A DNA stretch of 64,000 bases, from NCBI RefSeq assembly GCF_017301735.1, contig NZ_CP071090.1, forward strand, positions 8,174,001-8,238,000. Direction: 5' to 3'. Of the stretch, positions 16,957-26,172 are shown piece after piece (the first letter of the stretch is position 1; every line of letters starts with the position of its first letter). This stretch comes from Pyxidicoccus parkwaysis (GTDB lineage Bacteria; Myxococcota; Myxococcia; Myxococcales; Myxococcaceae). A model generated the notes under the pieces. It was not told the DNA's origin. It did no database searches and saw only the letters and a program-made list of their open reading frames with translations. Both the position numbers and the translations under genes were made by a program.

Positions 16957-18384
16957 TCACGCCTTGAAGGTGAGCAGGGGCGCCAGCCGCGCCACCTCGC
17001 GGACGATGCCGGCCGCCACCTGCGAGTCCACCACGGGGCGGATGGGCTTGTAGGCCGCGGGCGCCTCCTCCACCCGCCGCTCGGCCCGGAGGCTGATGCA
17101 GTCCACCCCGGTGAGCCCCAGCGCCGCCTCGCTCTGGTCCGCCCCACCCCGCCCCATGCTGAAGCGCGAGCGTGCCCGCCCCGCCCCGTGCGACGCGGAC
17201 TCCAGGGACTTCGCGTCGCCGCACCCCACCATGAGGAAGGACGTGGCGCCCATGGAGCCGGGGATGATGACGGGCTGCTCCGCGCCCGCCGGGCAGGCGC
17301 CCTTGCGCGCCAGCCACCCGCCTTCGTACGGGAGCGTGAGGTTGTGCGGCACGTCGTAGACGAGCGGGGCCTCCACCTCGCCGAACAGCTCGCGCAGCGT
17401 CTGGCGCAGCAACTCCGCCAGCAGCAGCCGGTTGAGGAAGGCGTAGTTGGCGGCGGTGGCCTCGGCCTCCAGGTACTCGGTGACGAGGTGCTCGTCGCCC
17501 AGCGGGAGGATGCCGCTGTCCGGGAAGGGCTTGCCCTCCGGCCAGGCCTTGCGCGCCCGCTCCTGCCAGGCCACGCCCACGTGCTTGCCCACGTCGCGGC
17601 TGCCGGAGTGAATCATGAACGCGAGCTGTCCCTCGCGCACGCCCCATTGCCACGCCCGCGCGCGGTCCTCCACGGCCTCCACGCGCTGCACCTCGACGAA
17701 GTGGTTGCCTCCGCCGATGGTGGCCAGCCCCGCGTCGCGCACCACGCCCTCGCGGGCGAAGAGGGCAGGCGCCCAGGAGGAGTTGCCCTTCAACGCGCCG
17801 CCGAGGTGAATGCGCTCCACCTCAGCGTCGAGCTGCGGCAGGTCCGAGCGGGCCGCGCAGCCCAGCGGGCGCTCCAGCGTCTCCAGCAGCCAGCCGGGGA
17901 TGCCGTCGCGCAGCAGGGCTTCCGAGGCGCGCGAGGACATGGCCACGTCCCGCGTGCCGAAGAAGTAGTGGCCCTTCATCCGCTCCACGAAGGCGTCGCG
18001 CTTCGCGAGGAAGGTGTCCACGGAGAGGTCCGCGACGTGCAGGCGCATGCCGCAGTTGATGTCGGTGCCGATGGCGCCCGGGACGACGAGATTGTGCGTC
18101 GTGTGCAGCACCGAGCCGATGGCCACGCCGGAGTCACCGGGGTGGAAGTCGGGGGTGGCGCGCACGCGCAGCACCTGGCCGCCGCCCGGATGCTTCAGGG
18201 CCGCGAGGTTGGCGAGTTGCCGGAAGGCCTTGCCCTCGACGGGCAGGTCCGGTGGGAGGAGCACCTCGGCGGGCGGCGCATTCGCGCTACCCAGGAGGCG
18301 CACGGAGTAGAGGCGACCGTCATAGGTCACCTCGAGCCCCTCACGGGCAAGCGCCCGGAGGAGCCGATTCAGGTTCGGCTGCAT
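16957..18384 (-). CDS. rtcB: RNA-splicing ligase RtcB
   Basis: RtcB joins 2',3'-cyclic phosphate (or 3'-phosphate) RNA ends to 5'-OH ends using GTP and Mn2+. The 475-residue protein has the metal-site motifs GTDINCGM, GGGNHFVEVQ and MIHSGSRDVGKH, the PGSMGATSFLMVG loop, and the guanylylated-His motif SASHGAGRARSR. All key residues appear intact. No archease or RtcA gene is adjacent. The start at QPNLNR is chosen because the family N-terminus begins there; upstream in-frame sequence is probably not translated. The window also holds two tRNA-like Y RNAs with a Ro60-like protein 11-12 kb away, and RtcB and Ro60 are linked in other bacterial RNA-repair operons. Confidence 0.95.
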   Translation of the reverse strand: MQPNLNRLLRALAREGLEVTYDGRLYSVRLLGSANAPPAEVLLPPDLPVEGKAFRQLANLAALKHPGGGQVLRVRATPDFHPGDSGVAIGSVLHTTHNLVVPGAIGTDINCGMRLHVADLSVDTFLAKRDAFVERMKGHYFFGTRDVAMSSRASEALLRDGIPGWLLETLERPLGCAARSDLPQLDAEVERIHLGGALKGNSSWAPALFAREGVVRDAGLATIGGGNHFVEVQRVEAVEDRARAWQWGVREGQLAFMIHSGSRDVGKHVGVAWQERARKAWPEGKPFPDSGILPLGDEHLVTEYLEAEATAANYAFLNRLLLAELLRQTLRELFGEVEAPLVYDVPHNLTLPYEGGWLARKGACPAGAEQPVIIPGSMGATSFLMVGCGDAKSLESASHGAGRARSRFSMGRGGADQSEAALGLTGVDCISLRAERRVEEAPAAYKPIRPVVDSQVAAGIVREVARLAPLLTFKA

Positions 18385-18502
18385 GACCCAGCTCAGGATT
18401 GGCCCGGCTCGCGCACGCAGCGCGGCACCGGGGGACGTGACGGAGAGATGGAGGGACCAGGGTTCAGCAGCCGCGGTCGCCGGAACGGCCCGAAGGCCGT
18501 CC

Positions 18503-18684
18503 TCACCGTGCACGGACGGGAGCGGGGGCACATCCTGACGAAGGCACGGGACGACACGGCAGCGAACGGGCCACCGGTCCAGCCTGACAGTCGTCACTCC
18601 GTGAAGGTGCGTCCTGGCGGCGAGTGAGCAACACCGCCCCGGACAGTCCGCCATCCACGTTGATGGCGAAGTCGCGTGCTGACG
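18503..18684 (-). pseudogene. Remnant repeating the SDR gene 3' end
   Basis: Positions 18631-18668 match 18687-18724 (the end of the adjacent SDR gene) at 33 of 38 bases. In the same reading direction both encode AINVDGGLS followed by AV or GAV. The copy lies 56 bp beyond the intact gene and has no upstream SDR sequence of its own; the frame runs on to a stop at 18503. The simplest reading is a decayed partial duplication or the scar of a lost paralogue. The rest of the 18385-18684 gap shows nothing recognisable. Confidence 0.55.
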
Positions 18685-19464
18685 CTACACGGCGGCGGAC
18701 AGGCCGCCGTCCACGTTGATGGCGGTGCCGGTGATGTAGCCGCCGCGCGGGGACAGCAGGAAGGCGACGAGGTCCGCGAACTCCTCGGCCTTGCCCACGC
18801 GGCCCAGCGGAATGCCGGCGTGGCGCGCCATCTCCGTCTGGAAGGACTCCACCGGCTTGCCCACCTCCTGGGCCCGGCGCACCCACTGGCCGCTCTCGAT
18901 GATGCCCACCAGCACGGCATTCACGCGCACGCCGTGCGGGCCGAGCTCCTTCGACAGCGCCTTCGTCAGCGCCATGCCCGCCGCGCGAGACACCGACGAC
19001 GGCGTGGAGTGCGCGCCTGGCGTCTTCGCGGCGATGGCCAGCACGTTGACGATGGAGCCGCCGCCCACCTCGCGCATCAGGGGCAGCGCGTGCCGCGCGG
19101 CGCGCACGGCGGCGAAGAGCTTGAGGTTGAGGTCCTCCTCCCACTCCATGTCCGTCACCGACATGAAGGGCCGCGCCGCCGCGGTGCCCGCGTTGTTCAC
19201 CAACGCGTCCACCCGCCCGAAGCGCGCGTGCGCCGCGTCCACGAAGTGCTCCACCTGCCAGGCCTTGGACACGTCGGCCTGGACGGTGAGCACGTCTCCG
19301 CCCTCCGCGCGCAGGGAGTCCGCTGTGGCCGCCAGACGCTCCACGCCCCGGGCGCAGAGCGCCACCTTCGCGCCCTCCCGGACGAGCCTCCGGGCCACCG
19401 CCGCCCCCAGCCCGTCCGAGCCCCCCGTCACCAGCACCACCTTGCCACCGAGCTCCAGGTCCAC
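18685..19464 (-). CDS. SDR family protein with a replaced catalytic Tyr/Lys
   Basis: The 259-residue protein has the classical SDR Rossmann motif VTGGSDGLGAAVARRL, the NNAG motif (LVNNAGTAAARPF), an INVDGGLSAAV ending and normal length. However, the expected catalytic Tyr-x-x-x-Lys is replaced: the aligned stretch reads TPSSVSRAAGMALTKALS, so Tyr becomes Ser and Lys becomes Arg. The fold should bind NAD(P), but a normal SDR oxidoreductase mechanism is unlikely. Similar SVSRAAG variants form a distinct SDR subgroup in my recollection. A duplicated fragment of its 3' end lies just downstream. Confidence 0.88.
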   Translation of the reverse strand: MDLELGGKVVLVTGGSDGLGAAVARRLVREGAKVALCARGVERLAATADSLRAEGGDVLTVQADVSKAWQVEHFVDAAHARFGRVDALVNNAGTAAARPFMSVTDMEWEEDLNLKLFAAVRAARHALPLMREVGGGSIVNVLAIAAKTPGAHSTPSSVSRAAGMALTKALSKELGPHGVRVNAVLVGIIESGQWVRRAQEVGKPVESFQTEMARHAGIPLGRVGKAEEFADLVAFLLSPRGGYITGTAINVDGGLSAAV

Positions 19465-19559
19465 GTGTCCTCTCCTTCGCTGGTGCCAGACACGGTGTGG
19501 GCTGACACCCCTGCTCGCACGCGCGCGTCGCGCACGACGTCGCGCCGGAAGCTACGCCA

Positions 19560-20720
19560 TCACGCCGGCTGCTTCATCGCCGTCCGCTTCTTGTCGAAGG
19601 CGGCCAGCGTCGTCGCAATCTCCTGATTCACCGCGCGCAGCATGTCCTGCTTCTCGCGGAACGGCAGGAAGGCGCTCTTGAAGCCGGAGACGATGATGGT
19701 GACCAGGTCCTCCAGCGACAGGCCCAGCTCCTTGTGCGCCACCCACATCTCCTTCGTCACCGTGGTGTCGGTGATGAGGCGGTTGTCGGTGTTGATGGTC
19801 ACCCGCAGGCCGTAGTCGAAGTAGAACTTCAGCGGGTGCGCGGCCAGGCTGGACACTGCGCCCGTCTGCACGTTGGACGTGGGGCAGACCTCCAGGGGAA
19901 TCCGGTGGTCGTTGACGTAGTTGAGCAAATCACCGTCCTCGCGCAGGCGGGTGCCATGGCCGATGCGGTGCGCGCCCAGGTTGTGGATGGCCTGGGAGAT
20001 GGACTCGGGGCCGTAGGCCTCGCCCGCGTGCGCGGTGCAGTTGACGTTGTTCTTGAGGATGAGCTGGAAGGCGTCGCGGTGGTCCTTGGCGGGGAAGCTC
20101 GCCTCGGCGCCGGCGAGGTCGAAGCCGATGACGCCGCGGTTCTTGTAGGCCACGGACAGCTCGGCCAGGCGCATGGACGTCTGCGGGTTGATGTGGCGGA
20201 TGCCGCAGACGATGACGCCGCACTTGATGCCCGTCTCACGCTTGGCGGCGCGCAAGCCCTCCAGCACGGAGTCGATGACGGTGGTCATCTTCAGGCCCTT
20301 CTGCAGGTGCAGCGCGGGCGAGTAGCGCACCTCCAGCCAGCGCACGTTCTCCGCGGCGGCGTCCACGGCCAGCTCGTACGCGGAGCGGTAGAGCGCGTCC
20401 GCCGTCTGGAGCACGGAGAGCGTCACGTCGAAGGCGACGAGGTACTCCTCCAGGCTCTTGCACACCTCGCCCATGTGGATGGCCTTGGCGAGGCCGTCCT
20501 CGGTGTCGGCGGGGAGCTTCACCTTCTGCTGCTCGGCGAGCTCGAGGATGGTCTTCACCCGCATGGAGCCGTCGAGGTGGCAGTGCAGGTCCGTCTTGGG
20601 GAGCGCGAGGAGCAATTCCTCCGTCACCGCCAGCGTGGGAGGCGGCACGAAGTCCGTCCGCCGGGCGGAGGAGGGGATGCCGGTCGCGCTGGGAAACTCG
20701 TCTTCACGAATGGTAGGCAT
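19560..20720 (-). CDS. add: Adenosine deaminase
   Basis: Add converts adenosine or deoxyadenosine to the inosine form in purine salvage. The 386-residue protein has the zinc motif HCHLDGS, the TAHAGEAYGP motif with the Zn-binding His, HRIGHGTRL, and TINTDNRLI in place of the more usual NTDDP; the metal-binding first Asp is kept, and the NTDNR variant occurs in other bacterial Add proteins. The ATG before PTIREDEF is preceded by GAAGGAAC. It is divergent from the PQQ-propeller gene, with only 35 bp between the starts. Confidence 0.94.
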   Translation of the reverse strand: MPTIREDEFPSATGIPSSARRTDFVPPPTLAVTEELLLALPKTDLHCHLDGSMRVKTILELAEQQKVKLPADTEDGLAKAIHMGEVCKSLEEYLVAFDVTLSVLQTADALYRSAYELAVDAAAENVRWLEVRYSPALHLQKGLKMTTVIDSVLEGLRAAKRETGIKCGVIVCGIRHINPQTSMRLAELSVAYKNRGVIGFDLAGAEASFPAKDHRDAFQLILKNNVNCTAHAGEAYGPESISQAIHNLGAHRIGHGTRLREDGDLLNYVNDHRIPLEVCPTSNVQTGAVSSLAAHPLKFYFDYGLRVTINTDNRLITDTTVTKEMWVAHKELGLSLEDLVTIIVSGFKSAFLPFREKQDMLRAVNQEIATTLAAFDKKRTAMKQPA

Positions 20721-20755
20721 GGTCGAAGTTCCTTCCTTGCGCCATCCTCCAAACC

Positions 20756-21856
20756 ATGTCGCCCCGCGCCTGTCCATGCACGCCCCTCCTGCCAGCCCTG
20801 GCGCTGACACTGGTGGCGGCCGTGGGGTGCCGGGAGCCGGCGGACTCGGCCTTCCGGTATTCCACCGACGCGTCCTCGCGCGCCGGGCTGGCCGTCGTGG
20901 CGGATGGCGTCATCACCGGCAACGAGGGCGGCACCGTGGTGCGACTGGACCGGGACGGACGCGTGGTGTGGCGGGTGTCGCTCGGCCGGGAGGTGGCCGC
21001 ACGGCCCGTGGTGGTGGGCGACGGCGTCATCGTCGGCACGGTGGCGGGTGACGTGGTGCGTCTGGGAATGGAGGACGGCGCGGAGCGCTGGCGCGTCACC
21101 GGCGAGCCTCCCGTCCTCACTCCCGGTGTGACGGACGAGGCGCGGACCTCCGTGTACTTCGTGGCCCCGGACGGCGCGGTGCGCGCGCACGCGGTGGACA
21201 CGGGCAAGGTGCGGTGGCGCGCTCCCGCCCCGAAGGCCACCGAGCCCGCGCCGGACAGCCCCCGCGGCCTTCCGGCTCCCGTGCTGGCGGAGGGGCTCCT
21301 GGTGGTGGCACGGGGGAGCGCGGGGCTCGTGGCCCTGTCCACGGACGACGGGAGGCAGGCCTGGGCGCGGGACGTGCGGGATGTGGTGGGGCTGGAGGCG
21401 TGGCGGGACGCCGTCTACGTGAGCGCACGGCCGGGGCGGCTCCTCGCGCTGCGTGCGAAGGACGGCGGCTCCCTGTGGGAGCAGTCCGTGGCCGACGGAC
21501 TCACCGGCCCTCCGGCCATGGCGCTGGGCACGCTGTGGATGGGCGCCGGGGCAGCGGCGTCTCCGGCGCTCCTGGGGGTGGACCGGGAGAGCGGGAAGGA
21601 AGTGGCCCGCGTCACCCTGCCCGACCCGCTCCTCACGAGGGTGACGCCGATTCGCGGGGAGTTGCTGCTCGTGCCCACCGCCGGGCGCGACGGGCGGCTG
21701 CTCGTGCTGAAGCCGCCATCTTGGGAGCGCGCCTTCGCGCTGCGCACGGACACGCCGCTGCGCACCGCGCCGGTGGTACTGGGCGACGAGTTCTTCGTGC
21801 TGGGCCTGGACGGGCGGGTGATGGCGTGGCGGCTGAAGCCTCCTCCGGAGCCGTAA
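20756..21856 (+). CDS. PQQ-like beta-propeller lipoprotein
   Basis: The 366-residue protein starts with a lipoprotein signal (hydrophobic LPALALTLVAAVG, then Cys-24). The remainder consists of repeated PQQ/BamB-type propeller blades with alternating GxVxxLDxxDGxxxWR-like motifs (VRLDRDGRVVWRVSL, LSTDDGRQAWARDV, LRAKDGGSLWEQSV). Such proteins act as outer-membrane assembly scaffolds (BamB-like) or uncharacterised surface lipoproteins. No catalytic PQQ ligands are evident, so an enzymatic role is not claimed. Confidence 0.87.
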   Translation: MSPRACPCTPLLPALALTLVAAVGCREPADSAFRYSTDASSRAGLAVVADGVITGNEGGTVVRLDRDGRVVWRVSLGREVAARPVVVGDGVIVGTVAGDVVRLGMEDGAERWRVTGEPPVLTPGVTDEARTSVYFVAPDGAVRAHAVDTGKVRWRAPAPKATEPAPDSPRGLPAPVLAEGLLVVARGSAGLVALSTDDGRQAWARDVRDVVGLEAWRDAVYVSARPGRLLALRAKDGGSLWEQSVADGLTGPPAMALGTLWMGAGAAASPALLGVDRESGKEVARVTLPDPLLTRVTPIRGELLLVPTAGRDGRLLVLKPPSWERAFALRTDTPLRTAPVVLGDEFFVLGLDGRVMAWRLKPPPEP

Positions 21857-21957
21857 GCGCCGTCAGGGCCTGAGCGCCCCTTGCGTCTTCGGGAGTGCGC
21901 TCGGCCGGAGAGGCCCCACACGCATGAGTCTCGCTGGTTCGACGGGCGCGGTGCCGC

Positions 21958-24261
21958 TCACCCCGGAATCAGGAAGCGGGCGATGACGCGCTTGAGGCCC
22001 ACGCCTCCGCCGAACTCCACGGTGACCTTCGCATTCGGCCCGCTGCCGTCCGTGGACACCACGCGGCCGGTGCCGAACTGCTCGTGACGCACGCGCATGC
22101 CGCGCACGTCTCCCGTCACCCCGTCCATGTCCGACGCCTGCGAGTACGAGCGGTCGATGCGAGGCCCGTCGTCCTCGTCATACGTCCGCTTGCGCGGCGC
22201 CACCGCGACGGCACGGGGCGGCTCGGGCACGTCGTGCTCGCTGATGCCGAAGAGCGCCGGAGGCACGTCGCGCAGGAAGCGGCTGGGCGGGTTGTAGCGC
22301 AGCTCGCCGAACAGCGAGCGGCACTGCGTCAGGCTCACGAAGAGCCTCTTGCGCGCGCGCGTGAAGCCCACGTAGCAGAGGCGCCGCTCCTCGGCCATGT
22401 CCTCGCTGTCGTCCGGGTCCTCGCCCTTCAGCGCACGCGCGTGCGGGAAGACGCCGTCCTCCAGGCCGGTGAGGAACACCGCGTCGAACTCCAGGCCTTT
22501 CGCCGCGTGCAGCGTCATCAGCGCCACCCGGCCCTCGCCCACCTCCGCGTCCGCCTCGCCCACCAGCGAAATCTGCTCCAGGAAGGCCTGCAGCGGCGGC
22601 GTGTCCGCCGTCAGCGGCGCCGCGTCCACCTCCGGAGGCACGTCCTCCGGAGCGTTCTGCGCCGCCTGCACCGCCGCGGCCGCGCGGTTCAAGTCGAACT
22701 CCTGCGCGGCGCCCAGGAACTCCTTCAGGTTCTCCGCGCGCGTCTGGGCCTCGTCGCTGCCCTCGGCCACGAGCGTCTCCACGAGCTTCGTCTCGCGCAG
22801 CATCTCGTCCACCGCGCTCGCCGCGTCCTTCGCGCCCTTCGCGAAAGAGGCCAGCGAGGACAGCAGGTTGCGGAAGACCTTCAGTCGCTTCACCGCCGTG
22901 CTGTTGAGCGCGGGAATCTCCTCCGGCTGCGCCAGCGCCTCGTACAGGCTCACGCCCTTCTCGTTGGCGAAGTCCGTCACCCGCTCCACCGTGGTGTCGC
23001 CGATGCCGCGCGCGGGCGTGTTGATGATGCGCAGCAGGTCCGCGTCCGAACGCGGATTCACCATGAGCCGCAGGTACGCGGAGGCATCGCGCACCTCCGC
23101 CCGGTCATAGAAGCTGCGCCCGCTCACCAGCGTGTAGGGGATTCGCGCCAGCCGCAGCGCCTCTTCCAGCACGCGGCTCTGCGCGTTCACCCGATAGAAC
23201 ACCGCCATGCTGGAGAACTTGATGAAGCCCTCGCGCTGCAGCGCCAGTACCTGCCGCGCCACCTCCTGCGCCTCGGACCGCTCGTCGCGGCTGAGCAGCA
23301 GGCTCAGCGTCTGGCCCTTCTGCCGGTCCGACCAGAGCTTCTTCGGCATGCGCCGCGTGTTCTTGCTGATGACCTCGTGCGCGGCCGTGAGGATGTTCTG
23401 GTCCGAGCGGTAGTTCTGCTCGAGCTTCACCACCTTCGCGCCCGGGTACTGCTGGGGGAACTCGAGGATGTTGTCCACGTTGGCGCCGCGCCAGCGGTAG
23501 ATGGACTGGTCGTCGTCGCCCACCACCACCAGGTTCGCCGACGGCGGCGGCGCGAGCTGCTTGAGCAGCTCGTACTGCACGGGGTTGGTGTCCTGGAACT
23601 CGTCCACCAGCACGTGGTGGAAGCGGCGCCGGTAGTTCTCCAGCACGTCCGGCCGCTTGCGGAACAGCGTCACCAGCAGGAGCAGCAGGTCTCCGAAGTC
23701 CACCGCGTTCGCCGTGCGCAGCCGCTCCTGGTAGGCCGCGTACACCTTGCGGATGAGCTGACCGCGCTCGTCGCCCGGCTCCACCTGCATGTGCTCCGGC
23801 AGGCGCGCCGCGTTCTTCTCCTGGTCGATGCGGTGCAGGATTTCGCGCGGCTGCATGGGGACTTCAATGCCCGCGTCGCGCATGGCGCGCTTCACCACGT
23901 TGAGCTGGTCCCCGTCGTCGTAGATGACGAAGGAGCGGGTGAGGCCCACGTGCTCGGCCTCGCGCCGCAGAATCAGGGCCGCAGAGGAGTGGAAGGTGCT
24001 CACCACCAGGTCGTTCGCCTGGGAGCCGAGCAGTTGGGAGAGGCGCTCGCGCATCTCCCGAGCGGCCTTGTTCGTGAAGGTGACGGCGAGGATGCGCCAC
24101 GGGAAGACGCGCCGGACCATCACCAGGTGCGCCACGCGGCGGGTGATGACGCGCGTCTTGCCGCTGCCGGCGCCCGACAGGACGAGCAGGGGACCGTCGC
24201 CGTGCAACACGGCCTCGCGCTGGGGCGGGTTCAGGTCTTCGAGGAGGGCGGATTCGTGCAC
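21958..24261 (-). CDS. uvrD: UvrD/PcrA-type DNA helicase
   Basis: The SF1A helicase of about 767 residues carries Walker A SGAGSGKTRVI near residue 30, motif II DEFQDTNP, motif III VVGDDDQSIYRWRGAN, motif IV QNYRSDQNIL, motif V LMTLHAAKGLEFDAVFLTG and motif VI EERRLCYVGFTRARKRL. The C-terminus has the PcrA/UvrD RNAP-interaction (Tudor-like) segment RVRHEQFGTGRVVS. It serves in nucleotide excision and mismatch repair and in removing blocked RNA polymerase. The start is GTG before HESALLEDLNPPQ, preceded by GAAGTAGGG. Confidence 0.95.
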   Translation of the reverse strand: MHESALLEDLNPPQREAVLHGDGPLLVLSGAGSGKTRVITRRVAHLVMVRRVFPWRILAVTFTNKAAREMRERLSQLLGSQANDLVVSTFHSSAALILRREAEHVGLTRSFVIYDDGDQLNVVKRAMRDAGIEVPMQPREILHRIDQEKNAARLPEHMQVEPGDERGQLIRKVYAAYQERLRTANAVDFGDLLLLLVTLFRKRPDVLENYRRRFHHVLVDEFQDTNPVQYELLKQLAPPPSANLVVVGDDDQSIYRWRGANVDNILEFPQQYPGAKVVKLEQNYRSDQNILTAAHEVISKNTRRMPKKLWSDRQKGQTLSLLLSRDERSEAQEVARQVLALQREGFIKFSSMAVFYRVNAQSRVLEEALRLARIPYTLVSGRSFYDRAEVRDASAYLRLMVNPRSDADLLRIINTPARGIGDTTVERVTDFANEKGVSLYEALAQPEEIPALNSTAVKRLKVFRNLLSSLASFAKGAKDAASAVDEMLRETKLVETLVAEGSDEAQTRAENLKEFLGAAQEFDLNRAAAAVQAAQNAPEDVPPEVDAAPLTADTPPLQAFLEQISLVGEADAEVGEGRVALMTLHAAKGLEFDAVFLTGLEDGVFPHARALKGEDPDDSEDMAEERRLCYVGFTRARKRLFVSLTQCRSLFGELRYNPPSRFLRDVPPALFGISEHDVPEPPRAVAVAPRKRTYDEDDGPRIDRSYSQASDMDGVTGDVRGMRVRHEQFGTGRVVSTDGSGPNAKVTVEFGGGVGLKRVIARFLIPG

Positions 24262-24363
24262 CCCTACTTCTAACGTCTTTCCTCCTCCGGTGGGCGTCCT
24301 TCCACCACGCCTCCGGCTGCCCGGTCCCCCTGCGGCGTACGCTCGGGTATAAGTGGACGGCAC

Positions 24364-24852
24364 ATGTCCGACACCCCGTCCGGCCCCCCCTCCCGGCCGC
24401 CCGCCCAGGCGGACCTGGACCGCTACGCCGAGCAGTTCAACCGCAGCCTCACCCTGCGTCACTTCGGTGCGCACCTGTCGTTTCCGGAGGGCAAGAAGGT
24501 GGTCGTCACCCTCCCCGAGCTTCGCCCCGAGCACCGAGGGGGCCTGGGCAGCGGCGCGGCCGTCAACGGCCTGACGCTCGCGGCCATGTTCGACCTCGCC
24601 ATCGGCTGCAGCGGCGCCCTGGTGGACCCCAGCCGCCGCTGTGCCACCGTGCAGCTCTCCATGAGCTTCGAGCGCGCCGTCACCGGCGACGTCTGCCGCG
24701 TGGAGGCGGAGGTCAGCAACAAGAGCGTCTCCCTCCTCTTCTCCACCGCCCGCGCCTTCGACAGCCAGGGCCGGGAGTGCGCCCGCTGCAACGGTGTGGT
24801 GAAGCTGTCCAACCTCCCCTGGCCCAACGGCGAGAGTCCCGCCGCGAACTGA
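24364..24852 (+). CDS. Hotdog-fold thioesterase (PaaI-like)
   Basis: The 162-residue protein has a hotdog domain: RPEHRGGLGSGAAVNGLTLAAMFDLAIGCSGALV near residues 60-95 corresponds to the PaaI-type helix with its HxGxxxxG-like entry, followed by the beta-strand FERAVTGDVCRVEAEV. It probably hydrolyses an acyl-CoA or aryl-CoA thioester; the substrate is unknown. It is divergent from uvrD and upstream of a sigma factor gene, with no evident operon. Confidence 0.8.
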   Translation: MSDTPSGPPSRPPAQADLDRYAEQFNRSLTLRHFGAHLSFPEGKKVVVTLPELRPEHRGGLGSGAAVNGLTLAAMFDLAIGCSGALVDPSRRCATVQLSMSFERAVTGDVCRVEAEVSNKSVSLLFSTARAFDSQGRECARCNGVVKLSNLPWPNGESPAAN

Positions 24853-24975
24853 CCTTTGGCTACTCCTCCCCACATCTTCTCGGCTCCCGCCGATATGTCC
24901 GCCACGGACACACGTTACCCGGGCACCGGGGAGCAGACCGTTCCCGGAGACGCCTCAGAGCGACGGGAAGACGGC

Positions 24976-25623
24976 ATGAGTGCAGCCGTGCAGGGCCTGC
25001 GGATGACGCTTCGGATGCCAAAGGAAGCCGAGGAGCCAGTGGAAGCCGAAGCGCCGCGCGTGGGGGACGAAGAGACCCTGTCGCGGCGCGCGCTGGCCGG
25101 CGACCGGGCGGCCTGGAACGCGTTGGTGGCACGCCACCACCGGCGCGTCGTGGTATCGCTGCTCGCCAGAGGCGTCCGGGTGGACCGGGCGCATGAGCTG
25201 GCCCAGGAGACATGGGCGCGGCTCATCCAACAACAGCAGCGGGGGCTGCTGACGGAGCTGCGCCTGCCCAACCTCGCGCTCACCCAGGCGGCCTTCCTGG
25301 CCGCGGACGATGCCCGCCGCTCACGGCGGGAGTCCATCTCCGGAGCGGTGGAGGAGCTGCCGGAGCGGCAGCACCCGGTGGACCCGTCGGTGTCCGCGGA
25401 GCGTCGACTCCTCTCGGAGGAGCAGCTGTCACGCGCCCATGCCGCGCTGGCGCAGGTGTCGCCCAGCGCGCGAAACGTCTTTCTCCTGGCCTGTGACGGC
25501 CAGGAGCTTCCCCATGCTGAAGTCGCCGCGCGAGTCGGCCTGTCCGTCCAGCGCGTCCGACAAATCCTGTGCGAGGTCCGCAAGAAGCTGCGGTCCGCGC
25601 TCGAGGAGGAGACCCATGCTTAA
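24976..25623 (+). CDS. ECF-type RNA polymerase sigma factor
   Basis: The protein of about 215 residues has a sigma-70 region 2 (LSRRALAGDRAAWNALVARHHRRVV and RVDRAHELAQETWARL) and a region 4 helix-turn-helix (ELPHAEVAARVGLSVQRVRQ). The gene overlaps the next one by eight bases. That gene encodes a zinc-finger membrane anti-sigma factor, so the pair is a classic ECF module. An upstream ATG at 24895 is also possible; the chosen start has GGGAAG a few bases ahead. Confidence 0.88.
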   Translation: MSAAVQGLRMTLRMPKEAEEPVEAEAPRVGDEETLSRRALAGDRAAWNALVARHHRRVVVSLLARGVRVDRAHELAQETWARLIQQQQRGLLTELRLPNLALTQAAFLAADDARRSRRESISGAVEELPERQHPVDPSVSAERRLLSEEQLSRAHAALAQVSPSARNVFLLACDGQELPHAEVAARVGLSVQRVRQILCEVRKKLRSALEEETHA

Positions 25624-26161
25624 GCCCCACCTGACCCGCGACTCCGCGGAGCAATACATCCTGGGGGCGCTGTCACCCGAGGCCTCGGCCACGCTGGAGG
25701 CGCACACGCTGGAGTGCGAGCCGTGCGCGAGGCTGCTCCAGGAAGAGGCCCTCCTCTCCGAGCAGCTCGAGGAGGTGGCCCAGGCGTTCCCTCGGGAGGA
25801 CCGCGTCATCCGCCCCGCCCGCTGGCACGTGCGGCGCGTGGCGGCGGGCGCGGTCAGCGCGGCGCTCGCGGCGGCGGCGTCGCTGGCCCTGGTCCTGCTG
25901 CCCGGCGGCCGGGGCCACCACCCCTCCGGCGACGGCGCAGGCGTGCTGACTTCGCCCGCGCTGGAGCTGGAGGTGAATGCGCCGCAGGCCATCGTCGTCG
26001 CATGCCCGGACCTGGCCACCCAGGACTCGTGCACGCAGAAGGCGGCGGAGCGCGGGCTGCTCGTCCAGAACCCCTGGGGCACGGGTGAGGTGCCGCGCTA
26101 TGAGGCCCGCACCGGCCTCCCCGAGGGCGCGCTGAGCGCGCGCCATCCCGTGTCGCTGTGA
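25616..26161 (+). CDS. Membrane anti-sigma factor with zinc finger
   Basis: The 181-residue protein has an N-terminal ZAS-like zinc motif, HTLECEPC (His-x3-Cys-x2-Cys), near residue 30. One transmembrane segment (VSAALAAAASLALVLLPGG) lies near residues 80-98, with an outer C-terminal part holding two Cys. Such proteins hold their ECF sigma at the membrane until a signal triggers release. Its ATG lies inside the 3' end of the sigma gene, giving strict translational coupling. Confidence 0.87.
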   Translation: MLKPHLTRDSAEQYILGALSPEASATLEAHTLECEPCARLLQEEALLSEQLEEVAQAFPREDRVIRPARWHVRRVAAGAVSAALAAAASLALVLLPGGRGHHPSGDGAGVLTSPALELEVNAPQAIVVACPDLATQDSCTQKAAERGLLVQNPWGTGEVPRYEARTGLPEGALSARHPVSL

Positions 26162-26172
26162 GGACCCACGTC

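Noticed and set aside
19560..20720. Adenosine deaminase as the missing KomA subunit of the SIR2-HAM1 pair
   Set aside because: It lies 14 kb away in a different context and looks like a normal Add enzyme; no evidence links it to the pair.
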